Part shown: positions 1-6,411 of the stretch, one piece after another
Numbering within the stretch: the stretch's first letter is position 1
Layout: the number at the start of each line of letters is the position of its first letter
Notes under the pieces: generated by a model
What the model saw: the letters and a program-made list of their open reading frames with translations, nothing else
Database searches by the model: none
What the model was told of the DNA's origin: nothing
Position numbers and translations under genes: made by a program
Source: Methylomonas sp.
Lineage (GTDB): Bacteria; Pseudomonadota; Gammaproteobacteria; Methylococcales; Methylomonadaceae
DNA length: 7,604 nt
Assembly (NCBI GenBank): GCA_028688235.1
Contig: JAQTYP010000155.1
Coordinates: 1-7,604 of the forward strand
Direction of reading: 5' to 3'

Positions 1-560
1 CCGTTCATTGATAAAACGGCTATTGTGCATTCCGGGGATGGAAACCTGAATTTACCTCAAGGATCGAACCGGCCCGATTTACGCGAAATATGGGTGGTTT
101 GTTGAGTACAGAACGGCCAATAGCGGTTGGCTGGATGCATTGTGAGTGCCAGTATTCGAAGGTATACCTGCCTGTCGCTGCCGTAAATGCTCGATTGCAA
201 GACCCTGCTTTCGCTTTAAAAATTTGGCGTTTTGCTATCGCGAAAACGCCCTACGTTCGAATTCGCACCCATCGGTTGATCCGCCGCCAGCTACCTTTTC
301 CCCAGCTAAGCATCCCAAACACCGGCATTGAAGGCTTCCCAACCTGATGGGGTCGAATCCGTTTGGCAAAGCCTTTGTATTCAATTTTGTGAAGTGTACT
401 TTGGGGGGGCTGATTTCAACTTTATTCCAATGACAGGTATCGCTCCGTTTTCGTCCGTTCATGGTGAAATCGGTTATTGCGGTTTGCGATCGTCTTGACA
501 TATTACCACCCGGAAAACGAGTCTAACTGGTAGGAGTGTTTCGTTAACCACTGCATCATC
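1..560. other. intergenic region without a supported gene
   Basis: No reading frame here has a ribosome-binding site, codon pattern or recognisable protein. Short frames are open on both strands between about 90 and 500 but overlap one another and look like chance or repeat-derived openings. Visible structures are a five-base-pair inverted repeat CCGTT/AACGG at 1-19, the terminator-like hairpin at 217-250, and a run of seven G at 403-409. I see no tRNA, rRNA or CRISPR array. Confidence 0.6.
217..250 (-). terminator. possible Rho-independent terminator
   Basis: On the minus strand GGCGTTTT (250-243) and AAAACGCC (233-226) form a perfect eight-base-pair stem with a nine-base loop, followed by AAATTTTTAAA. 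This could end transcripts that run past the chaperone operon. It lies almost 490 bases beyond the last stop codon, and three A residues separate stem and T run, so the call is tentative. Confidence 0.35.
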
Positions 561-590
561 TGGCTACCAACTTAAGCCGGGACAGTCAGA

Positions 591-638
591 GGTTAAGCCG
601 TTCGTGGTGAGAAAAGTCGAACCATGAATGGCTTAACC
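591..638. repeat. first stem-loop unit of the palindromic element
   Basis: GGTTAAGCCGTTCGTGG (591-607) pairs with CCATGAATGGCTTAACC (622-638). Fifteen of 17 positions are Watson-Crick complements, and in RNA read from the plus strand the two exceptions become G-U pairs. The 14-base loop contains GAGAAAAGTCG. Confidence 0.7.
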
Positions 639-676
639 GCTCACCCTTCGACAAGCTCAGGACGGACGGTTAAGCC
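630..676. repeat. second stem-loop unit sharing the central arm
   Basis: GGCTTAACC (630-638) is a perfect complement of GGTTAAGCC (668-676). The enclosed CCCTTCGACAAGCTCAGGAC core begins at 644. The central arm also pairs with 591-599, so the two stem-loops are mutually exclusive. Confidence 0.6.
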
Positions 677-690
677 TCCCTCTTTGTCCC

Positions 691-717
691 GTTTTAAACG
701 AGAAGCCCATCATCTCG
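691..717 (-). terminator. possible weak terminator hairpin of the chaperone operon
   Basis: On the minus strand CGAGA (717-713) and TCTCG (703-699) can pair around a nine-base loop, and TTTAAAAC follows. The hairpin lies 19 bases after the zinc-ribbon stop, where an operon end is expected. The stem has only five base pairs and the T run is short, so termination here would be weak. It overlaps the outer arm of the palindromic element. Confidence 0.3.
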
Positions 718-721
718 CACC

Positions 722-733
722 AAATTCGAATTT
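722..733. other. 12-bp perfect palindrome after the operon stop
   Basis: AAATTCGAATTT is a perfect palindrome starting three bases after the stop codon of the zinc-ribbon gene. It could be a protein-binding site or part of the mRNA 3' end. It is short and AT-rich, so chance is possible. Confidence 0.3.
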
Positions 734-735
734 AG

Positions 736-1113
736 TCAGGCCGACAAATACCCAATCAGCTCATCAAACCGACGCAAGGCTTCGTTCTCCCCCTGCAGTT
801 TACGCAAACCGTTAACGATATTGGAGGCTTCGGGCCAGCGCTTTTGCCCTAAACTTTCGTAAAGGGCACGGTATTGACGCCTAATCAGAAAACTTTTAAA
901 TAGTTTGGCTTCCGGCGTTTGCCTGAAACTCAACGCGCGTACAACCGCGGCAACGGACACATCGGCCCGGCCGGCTTGTAAGCATTGTAAAGACACGCTC
1001 AACCACTGTTCTGCCAAACGTTCGCATCTCATGACGCGCCCCAAGTCGGCGCCACAGCGCGGACATATTGGGGACTCAGCGAGCCGCGCATTACAAGCCG
1101 GACAACGCTGCAT
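736..1113 (-). CDS. zinc-ribbon protein with TPR-like helical tail
   Basis: A 125-residue protein. The N-terminus has two CxxC knuckles, C4-x2-C7 and C17-x2-C20 (RCPACNARL and CPRCGADL), a typical four-cysteine zinc ribbon. Extra cysteines lie at 30 and 44. The rest is helical: LQAGRADVSVAAVVRALS (about 45-62) resembles a TPR helix pair, and basic helices follow to the end. There is no signal peptide or membrane segment. The ATG at 1113 overlaps the Hsp70 stop by one base (TGATG). A TTG at 1116 would add one residue and is less likely. It is the last gene of the cluster. Because classical DnaJ carries zinc-binding CxxC modules needed for substrate handling, this protein may supply a comparable function in trans, but that is inference. 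I do not recognise a named family. Confidence 0.85.
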   Translation of the reverse strand: MQRCPACNARLAESPICPRCGADLGRVMRCERLAEQWLSVSLQCLQAGRADVSVAAVVRALSFRQTPEAKLFKSFLIRRQYRALYESLGQKRWPEASNIVNGLRKLQGENEALRRFDELIGYLSA

Positions 1114-2852
1114 CAAGATTCCAGATAATAAATGATGTCGTTCAGACGCTCGACGGGTTCGCGTAGCGCTGCGTCGTTTCCGCTTTCCAAGCCGGCCATG
1201 ATCGTTTCTATCAGGTCGACCATGTCTTCTTTGTCTTCTGCCGATACCGTGTCGAACAAGGACTCGGCTTTTTTGATCAGGTTTCTGGCTTCGGCAGCGG
1301 CCGCACTTTCCGAACGGTCGGCATCGGTTTCGGCGCCCTCTTCGCCGAATAAGCCCTCAATGCGCCGTTTGGCGCCGGCCAATTCCTCCGGTGCGAAACG
1401 GGAAATCGCGTTATTGATGGTGATGGACTTTTCCATGCCGCTGGCCTTCTCCCGGGCCGACACGTGCAGGATGCCGTTCAAGTCCAAATCCAGCGTCAAA
1501 GTGATGATATTGCCGGCCGGCACATCCAATAAATCCTCTATCGTGAATTCGCCGATTTCGATGTTGTTCAAGGCATCCGGATCCTCGCCCTGGTAAATCC
1601 GGACGTTGACTGCGCGCTGGCCGTCCTGGTGCGTCATGAAGGCTTCTGACTTGCGCACAGGCAGCACACTGTTCTTGTGAATGATGGGCACGAATTGGTA
1701 AGGGTAAGGCATGCCGTCCAGATAACCCAACGCGCTAGTGCCGTAGGTATAAGGCGTCACGTCGACCAATACCGTGTCTATGCTTTGCCCGGCTATCATC
1801 GCCGCCTGCATCGCTGCCCCCATCGCCACGCACAAATCCGGGTCGACTTCGCCGTGCGGCTCGAAACCGAACTCATCGAACAAGCGCTCGCGTATGCAAG
1901 GCGTGCGCGTCGAGCCTCCAACCAGGATGATTTCGTCGATGTCGGTCGCGGTCAGCTTCGCGCCTTTCAATGCGATATGGGTCGCATCCATCGTAGCATT
2001 GATGTAGTCGGCTATCATGTCTTCGTAAGTCGAACGCGCCAGCTCCAGCGTCAGATGAATCGGCGTACCGCCATGTTCCAGTAAATATTCCTCTTCGATC
2101 TGCACGAAGGGTTCGTCGGACAAACGCAACTTGGCGTTTTCTGCCGCGCGCACGATGCGGGCCATGGCCTTGCCGTGGCCTTCGATTTCGACACCATGCT
2201 GCTCGCGCAGATGGTTTTGGATGTGCTCGACGATTTGCTGGTCGAAATCGTCGCCGCCCAGATGGTTGTCGCCATGGCTAGACAGCACTTCGACGACGCC
2301 GGCTTGCACGTTGACCACCGACACGTCGAAGGTACCGCCACCCAAATCGTAGACCAGCATGCGTTTGGCTTCGCTTTGCCCCGCTCCGTAGACCAGGGCG
2401 GCCGCTGTCGGCTCGTTGATCATGCGCACGACTTCCAATCCCGCAATTTCGCCGGCTTCTCGCGTCGCTTGGCGCTGGGCGTCCGAAAAGTAGGCCGGCA
2501 CGGTAATCACCGCCTTGCTTAGACTATGGCCGACATAGTCTTCGGCTATCGCCTTCAATCGTTTCAGGATGACAGCCGAAATCTCCTGCGGCGAATATTG
2601 CCGGTCGGCCATGACCACCTGAGCGTCCTGCCCCATCAAGCGCTTGATCGACTTGACGGTCCGTTCCGGATAAACCAGGTATTGGTTGCGCGCGGTTTCG
2701 CCGACCAATATCTCGCCGCCGTCGCCTATGCCGACGAAGGACGGTAGAATTTTTTTGCCGGCGTCGGCAATAATGGTCACCTTGCCGTTTTCGACGATGG
2801 CCACTTCGGAATTCGTCGTTCCAAGGTCGATACCGATGATGATGTCGCTCAT
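1113..2852 (-). CDS. Hsp70 family chaperone (DnaK/HscC-like), short form
   Basis: A 579-residue ATP-dependent chaperone, compared with about 638 in E. coli DnaK. The nucleotide-binding domain (about 1-355) is intact: IGIDLGTTNS (6-15), catalytic-type Lys70 in SIKRLMG, VITVPAYFSDAQRQAT (115-130), INEPTAAA (145-152), YDLGGGTFD (168-176) and ILVGGSTRTP (309-318). The interdomain linker VLVDVTP is at 361-367. The substrate-binding beta domain runs about 370-480 and a helical lid about 486-579. Two regions are shorter than in DnaK: the segment after RLMG in subdomain IB, and the C-terminus, which lacks the disordered tail ending in EEV and stops at YYLES. AAGGAA seven bases before the ATG is a good ribosome-binding site. 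The neighbours supply a J-protein and an exchange factor, so this is likely the core of a specialised Hsp70 system. I leave the symbol empty because dnaK versus hscC cannot be settled by eye. Confidence 0.95.
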   Translation of the reverse strand: MSDIIIGIDLGTTNSEVAIVENGKVTIIADAGKKILPSFVGIGDGGEILVGETARNQYLVYPERTVKSIKRLMGQDAQVVMADRQYSPQEISAVILKRLKAIAEDYVGHSLSKAVITVPAYFSDAQRQATREAGEIAGLEVVRMINEPTAAALVYGAGQSEAKRMLVYDLGGGTFDVSVVNVQAGVVEVLSSHGDNHLGGDDFDQQIVEHIQNHLREQHGVEIEGHGKAMARIVRAAENAKLRLSDEPFVQIEEEYLLEHGGTPIHLTLELARSTYEDMIADYINATMDATHIALKGAKLTATDIDEIILVGGSTRTPCIRERLFDEFGFEPHGEVDPDLCVAMGAAMQAAMIAGQSIDTVLVDVTPYTYGTSALGYLDGMPYPYQFVPIIHKNSVLPVRKSEAFMTHQDGQRAVNVRIYQGEDPDALNNIEIGEFTIEDLLDVPAGNIITLTLDLDLNGILHVSAREKASGMEKSITINNAISRFAPEELAGAKRRIEGLFGEEGAETDADRSESAAAAEARNLIKKAESLFDTVSAEDKEDMVDLIETIMAGLESGNDAALREPVERLNDIIYYLES

Positions 2853-2856
2853 AGTG

Positions 2857-2864
2857 TTTCCTTA
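2857..2864 (-). promoter_or_regulatory. strong ribosome-binding site of the Hsp70 gene
   Basis: AAGGAA on the minus strand sits seven bases ahead of the ATG at 2852, in the 16-base gap after the GrpE-like gene. It is the clearest Shine-Dalgarno sequence in the chaperone cluster, which could allow higher synthesis of the Hsp70 than of its co-chaperones. Confidence 0.55.
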
Positions 2865-2868
2865 AAGG

Positions 2869-3519
2869 TTAAATTTTATTGACTTTGACTTCGGCCAGAC
2901 GCAGCACCTGGTCTTCGAATAAAAAACCCCGGCGCAATTCCTCCAGCACGACGCCGTTGGCCAACTGCGGATCATGGCCTATGTCCAGCGTGGTCATCGT
3001 ATGAGCATCGAAGGGCTTGCCTACGCACGCGATCGCAAACACCCGCCGGCGCTGCAGCATTTGCTCAAAGCGTTTCAGCGTAATTTCCTGGCCCTTGGCG
3101 TAAGCTTCGATGAAACGCACGTCCTGTTTCTTGGAATGATTGAACAAGGCGTCGACCGGACTATAGTTTTGCAAGGTTTTATAGCCTTCCGATAAGCGGT
3201 CGTAAATATCGACCCATTCCAGCAACAAGGCCCGCTCCCGTTCGCGGCACTGCCTTTGCAGGTTTTCCGTAGCGGCATTAAGCTGCTCCGCCAAGGCCTG
3301 ATTGTCCGATTTGAGCGCATCGACGGCAGCCGCCAGGGTGTCCAGCGTCGCCTTGAACTGCCTGGATTCGGCTTTTACTTCGATCTTCAAGCCAGCCAGA
3401 TCGCTAAACATGGCCGTAAGATCCGGTTGATCGGAATCGGTCAAATGCGCAAAATCGCTTTCCCGCAGGTATCGTTGCAAGTCGGCCAGCAAGGCCTCTT
3501 CCGAGTTCTCCGTGCTCAT
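2869..3519 (-). CDS. GrpE-like nucleotide exchange factor
   Basis: A 216-residue protein. The C-terminal part (about 160-216) matches the GrpE beta domain: CVGKPFDAHTM (165-175), then NGVVLEELRRGFLFEDQVLRLAEVKVNK, parallel to the GrpE pattern GTVxEELQKGYxLxxRVLRPAxVxV. Residues about 40-115 are rich in Leu, Ala, Glu and Lys/Arg in a coiled-coil pattern, as in the long dimerisation helices of GrpE, and about 120-160 forms further helices. GrpE promotes ADP release from Hsp70 and lets ATP rebind. This version is divergent in its N-terminal and helical parts, so it is probably a paralog devoted to the adjacent Hsp70 and not the housekeeping GrpE. It starts at the ATG of the ATGA overlap with the J-protein gene, and its TAA stop is 16 bases before the Hsp70 start. 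Confidence 0.87.
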   Translation of the reverse strand: MSTENSEEALLADLQRYLRESDFAHLTDSDQPDLTAMFSDLAGLKIEVKAESRQFKATLDTLAAAVDALKSDNQALAEQLNAATENLQRQCRERERALLLEWVDIYDRLSEGYKTLQNYSPVDALFNHSKKQDVRFIEAYAKGQEITLKRFEQMLQRRRVFAIACVGKPFDAHTMTTLDIGHDPQLANGVVLEELRRGFLFEDQVLRLAEVKVNKI

Positions 3520-3851
3520 GATGCTTTAACCTGAGTTTTGAACGGCAATTTATCGCTGGCTACCGAAGTCAACAGTTTCAAAAAATCCTCCGCCGGCATG
3601 GCATGCGCGACCCGATTTTGCGGGAAGGCATGCTCTAGCAATTCGTCGAAAGTCAGGCTAGGCAAATGAAACAACGCGTAACGCAGACGGCTGTCGCCGT
3701 CCTTGATCGCCTCGTAGGCCTGCTGAATCTGCCGAAAACGCTGCTGATCCCGATCCGGAGGGTTATCCTTGACCAACTGCAAATAGGCCTGTTTGATTTC
3801 GGCGTCCGAGGCCTGTTCGCTCACGCCTAAGATCTGATACGGTGATTTCAT
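3516..3851 (-). CDS. short J-domain co-chaperone with PPD in place of HPD
   Basis: A 111-residue protein with an N-terminal J domain (about residues 1-62): PYQILGVSEQASDAEIKQAY for helices I-II and RFRQIQQAYEAI for helix III. The loop that should carry His-Pro-Asp reads N-P-P-D-R-D at 30-35, so the key His is Pro (codon CCT at 3761-3759). After the J domain comes a helical tail with no Gly/Phe region, zinc fingers or DnaJ C-terminal domains. J domains normally stimulate Hsp70 ATP hydrolysis through HPD; substitution of that His abolishes activity in classical DnaJ. Function is probably dedicated to the neighbouring Hsp70. The ATG at 3851 fits the J-domain N-terminus, whereas the frame extended up to 3977 only adds Arg-rich sequence that overlaps the TPR gene. 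The ribosome-binding site is weak. The stop overlaps the next start as ATGA, indicating translational coupling. Confidence 0.88.
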   Translation of the reverse strand: MKSPYQILGVSEQASDAEIKQAYLQLVKDNPPDRDQQRFRQIQQAYEAIKDGDSRLRYALFHLPSLTFDELLEHAFPQNRVAHAMPAEDFLKLLTSVASDKLPFKTQVKAS

Positions 3852-3859
3852 GGGACTGA

Positions 3860-6349
3860 TCAAAAAAATGGCAACGAAAATTGCGGAGACTCGTGTTGAA
3901 AATACTCGACGACATCTTCGAAACTGACGCCGATATCGATTTTTAGCTCTTCGGCGGCAATCACCAAAGACATGCATGTCAGGAATTCCGGATTCATCGA
4001 CAGCACTGCAAAAACCTGCTTATCGACAGAAACGCCTCGCCGTTGAATATATCCTGCTATCAATTGTTGGATATCGCGTTTTCGGAATATCGTATCGGCA
4101 TTTTTACCGATTTTTTCGAAGATAGACTCCGGCAGGTGCCCGAACAAAACCTCGAAGGGATCATCATCTACATATTCAGGATCGTCTCCGAAATCCTCAG
4201 CGGCGAAAGGAAAAGGATTCCGGGCGATATGGTATCGTTCCAACAAGCGCCCTATCAACGAAGCGGTTTTCAGATCGTTCTCGGCCCTCGCAGTATCCAT
4301 CGCATGCTGTAATTGATAGAGTGTCACCATAACCAATCGACCGGCATCGCCCCGGCATTCGGCAAGCGCCAGGAAATAAGCCCATATCGGCCGCGGCCTT
4401 CTGCTGTTGGCTAGCTTAGCGCACTGCTTCAATAAATCGAAGTGGCCTATCCTCTCCAGACTACCGCACCAGGACACCAGCAAGGCTTCATGATCCAAAA
4501 GCCATTGTACGGACTTTTTGAGTGGCGCCTTGAGTTTATCCAGCGCCTTGACTATGGCGGCGCTATCGTCCAACTGTTCATCGTAATAGGCTATCGATGC
4601 AATCAAGCGTTGCAATTCGGGGGCGGACAGCAAATAATCCTTGCATGCCGGGAGCGCCTTAATCAGCTGAGTGGCGGCTTGTCCCAGCATATCGGCTTCG
4701 ATGCCGGCCTGGAATTGCATGTTGATCGGATCGGCATTGATTTTTCCCAGCGTCTCGGTGATACGCTGCACGCCCAGCGCCTTGTCTTCCGCCAACCAAA
4801 TATAGAAGCCGCGTAATAGTTCGGCGTGCCGGCGCAAGACGTTATCAATGCTCAATTGCTCGGCCGCCAGGATTTCCCTTTCCACCAGATGATATTTTTT
4901 GGCTTTCAGCATGCGTCTGGCATGCGCCAGATGATTGGCAAACAAGAGTTGTTTGGCCAAGGTATTGACGGGATCGATTTTCAACAAAGCCTTCGCATAA
5001 GCAGTGGCTTTTTTGAAGGCCTTTCTGCTTGCGGCGGACTTGGCCGCCCGCACCAACAAATCGGCGTCGCTTGGAAAGCGTTTCAGGCTGCGCTCCAGCC
5101 ACTGGTAGTATTGGGAGGAATCCGGCCTACCCTGCTGGTAAATACTCAATATCCGCAGATAACTGTTCCTGTCGTCCGGGTCGTAATCCAGGCTCTCGAT
5201 CAGCAATTTCAGCATTTCGGCTTCGGAAAGCTTGGCGGCCATGTGCCGCAATATCAACGCGATTTTTTTATTGTTTTCGGGGCCCTTTTCTTTGAGTATA
5301 TCGATCGCGCGCCGCCAGTAAAATTCGGCGTCGTAACTATCCTTACCTTGCTCGCACAATAAGGCCTGTATCCTGTACTCTTCGAAGGCATCCTGCGTTC
5401 CGAAGTGCTTCTGGTAGTCCTTCATACCGCCCGGATATTGCGCCAACGCGCCCAAACAATAGGCTCGCGCCGCTTCTTTGCCGAATATGTCCCGATATTG
5501 CAAGACCAAATCGAAGCACATCTTGTCGTTTGGCTGGGCCTTGTGCTTGCTCAGTACTTCCAAAAACTCCAGCGACTGACCGCGCAGTCCCTTGGCAAGA
5601 TAAACCAACCGGCGTTGGCCATGCTCCAAATCGGATAGACTGGCAACGAACGCAGCCCCGGTCGCCCAACAAGCCGACAAGGCCGTGGCGGCGGAGCGAT
5701 AAGGCGATGAATCAGGAATCTTTGCCAATAGCGCTCGAGCCTCATCCAATGCGGAAGCCGCCAGCTTTTGCGCCTTGAACAAGGTGCGCAAGTCGCGAAA
5801 GGCCGATCTAAACGGCAATTGCTTCAAGCCCTGTTCGCAGGCCGCTTCGTCGCCCCGACGAAAGGCGTCCACGGCCTGTTGGACGATTTCCCAATCCCTG
5901 AGTAATGCGCCATCCCGTGGAAGATGAGCCACCAGTTCCGTCTGTCCGGACAGCAAGCGATAACCCAAATTGAGACAAAGTTCGGGACACTCTTGATCCA
6001 ACCGCCGGGTGTCGAAACGTTCCAGACAGGCAAAAGCCTTGCGCTCGTTATTGCCTGCCAGCAGCCACAGCAGATAGGCGTCCTCGGCCGCGAAAGGCGG
6101 TTCGGCATATTCGGCATGGTTTTCCCATAGTACGCTGGCTTCCTTAGGCATATTCTTATCAGCCATGGCCAGCGCCCTTCGCATATAACACTCGGCCAAC
6201 CGCCGTTTGTAGTCGGGATTATCGGAGCATTTCAGCAAGTCCTTGTATAAGTCCGTGGCTTCCTTGAAACGCCCCAAGGCGAATTGGGTCTTGGCGTCTT
6301 GCAGCAAAACCTGCTCGCTGGCGCCTTGCTGTTTGATAAGCCTTTTCAT
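3860..6349 (-). CDS. large TPR-rich helical protein of the Hsp70 cluster
   Basis: An 829-residue, cytoplasmic-looking protein with no signal peptide or membrane segment. It is almost entirely predicted helix. TPR-like helix pairs are visible near the N-terminus (about residues 13-76, including FALGRFKEATDLYKDLLK) and in the middle (about 336-495, including AFKKATAYAKALLKIDPVN). An acidic stretch DFGDDPEYVDDDPFE lies at about 719-733, followed by a distinct helical C-terminal part ending in LPFF. I start it at the ATG at 6349 because AGGTGA sits eight bases upstream. An in-frame GTG at 6361 would add four residues but has no good ribosome-binding site. The next gene starts only eight bases after its stop. 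TPR arrays are protein-binding scaffolds and some dock Hsp70 or Hsp90 tails, so I infer a scaffold, client receptor or co-chaperone for the Hsp70 encoded downstream. I do not recognise a named family and cannot name a client. Confidence 0.88.
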   Translation of the reverse strand: MKRLIKQQGASEQVLLQDAKTQFALGRFKEATDLYKDLLKCSDNPDYKRRLAECYMRRALAMADKNMPKEASVLWENHAEYAEPPFAAEDAYLLWLLAGNNERKAFACLERFDTRRLDQECPELCLNLGYRLLSGQTELVAHLPRDGALLRDWEIVQQAVDAFRRGDEAACEQGLKQLPFRSAFRDLRTLFKAQKLAASALDEARALLAKIPDSSPYRSAATALSACWATGAAFVASLSDLEHGQRRLVYLAKGLRGQSLEFLEVLSKHKAQPNDKMCFDLVLQYRDIFGKEAARAYCLGALAQYPGGMKDYQKHFGTQDAFEEYRIQALLCEQGKDSYDAEFYWRRAIDILKEKGPENNKKIALILRHMAAKLSEAEMLKLLIESLDYDPDDRNSYLRILSIYQQGRPDSSQYYQWLERSLKRFPSDADLLVRAAKSAASRKAFKKATAYAKALLKIDPVNTLAKQLLFANHLAHARRMLKAKKYHLVEREILAAEQLSIDNVLRRHAELLRGFYIWLAEDKALGVQRITETLGKINADPINMQFQAGIEADMLGQAATQLIKALPACKDYLLSAPELQRLIASIAYYDEQLDDSAAIVKALDKLKAPLKKSVQWLLDHEALLVSWCGSLERIGHFDLLKQCAKLANSRRPRPIWAYFLALAECRGDAGRLVMVTLYQLQHAMDTARAENDLKTASLIGRLLERYHIARNPFPFAAEDFGDDPEYVDDDPFEVLFGHLPESIFEKIGKNADTIFRKRDIQQLIAGYIQRRGVSVDKQVFAVLSMNPEFLTCMSLVIAAEELKIDIGVSFEDVVEYFQHESPQFSLPFF

Positions 6350-6356
6350 CTTAGTG

Positions 6357-6362
6357 ATCACC
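6357..6362 (-). promoter_or_regulatory. ribosome-binding site deciding the TPR gene start
   Basis: AGGTGA on the minus strand lies about eight bases ahead of the ATG at 6349. The same bases contain the alternative GTG at 6361, which therefore looks like part of the Shine-Dalgarno sequence and not the start codon. Confidence 0.5.
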
Positions 6363-6378
6363 TATACCCGGCGGACGT

Positions 6379-6394
6379 TAGCGTTTTCCCGCTA
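6379..6394 (-). other. small hairpin between proB and the chaperone operon
   Basis: On the minus strand TAGCG and CGCTA flank a six-base GGAAAA segment, making a perfect five-base-pair stem just downstream of the proB stop. No T run follows, so it is not a convincing intrinsic terminator. It could slow RNA polymerase or protect an mRNA end. I see no clear sigma70 or sigma32 promoter in the 62 bases between proB and the next start, so the operon may be read through from obgE-proB or start from a promoter inside proB. Confidence 0.25.
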
Positions 6395-6411
6395 CATGTT
6401 CGCAATCCGTC

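Larger units (their letters stand above)
561..708. repeat. nested palindromic REP/MITE-like element
   Basis: About 148 bases with layered inverted symmetry. The outer arms, 561-584 and the complement of 685-708, match at 16 of 24 positions, including the exact CGGGACA (578-584) and TGTCCCG (685-691), with TTAA next to each. Inside are three copies of a nine-base word in alternating orientation: GGTTAAGCC (591-599), GGCTTAACC (630-638) and GGTTAAGCC (668-676). The core sequences CCGTTCGTGGTGAG and CCCTTCGACAAGCTCAGGAC resemble a palindromic repeat dispersed in many bacterial genomes; this is from memory and not checked. No transposase gene is present, so it would be non-autonomous. Its place downstream of an operon is typical for REP-type elements, which can affect mRNA 3' stability, gyrase binding or termination. 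Confidence 0.7.

Noticed and set aside
403..409. Run of seven G as a possible phase-variable tract
   Set aside because: It is not in or just upstream of any supported gene and is short.
495..500. TTGACA resembling a -35 box on the plus strand
   Set aside because: No -10 hexamer at 16-18 bases and no plus-strand gene downstream.
235..501. Minus-strand frame of 88 codons in the left intergenic region
   Set aside because: No ribosome-binding site and no recognisable protein pattern; overlapping frames on the other strand are equally open.
624..815. Plus-strand frame of 63 codons
   Set aside because: It runs through the palindromic element and into the opposite strand of the zinc-ribbon gene.
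1132..1596. Plus-strand open frame of about 150 codons opposite the Hsp70 gene
   Set aside because: Low-complexity Ser-rich product, no ribosome-binding site, and the opposite strand encodes an unambiguous Hsp70.
3852..3977. Upstream extension of the J-protein reading frame
   Set aside because: It overlaps the end of the TPR gene in another frame and adds Arg-rich residues before a J domain that naturally begins at the ATG at 3851.
4826..5362. Plus-strand open frame of about 178 codons opposite the TPR gene
   Set aside because: Product shows no domain, and it lies antisense to a long intact gene with consistent codon use.
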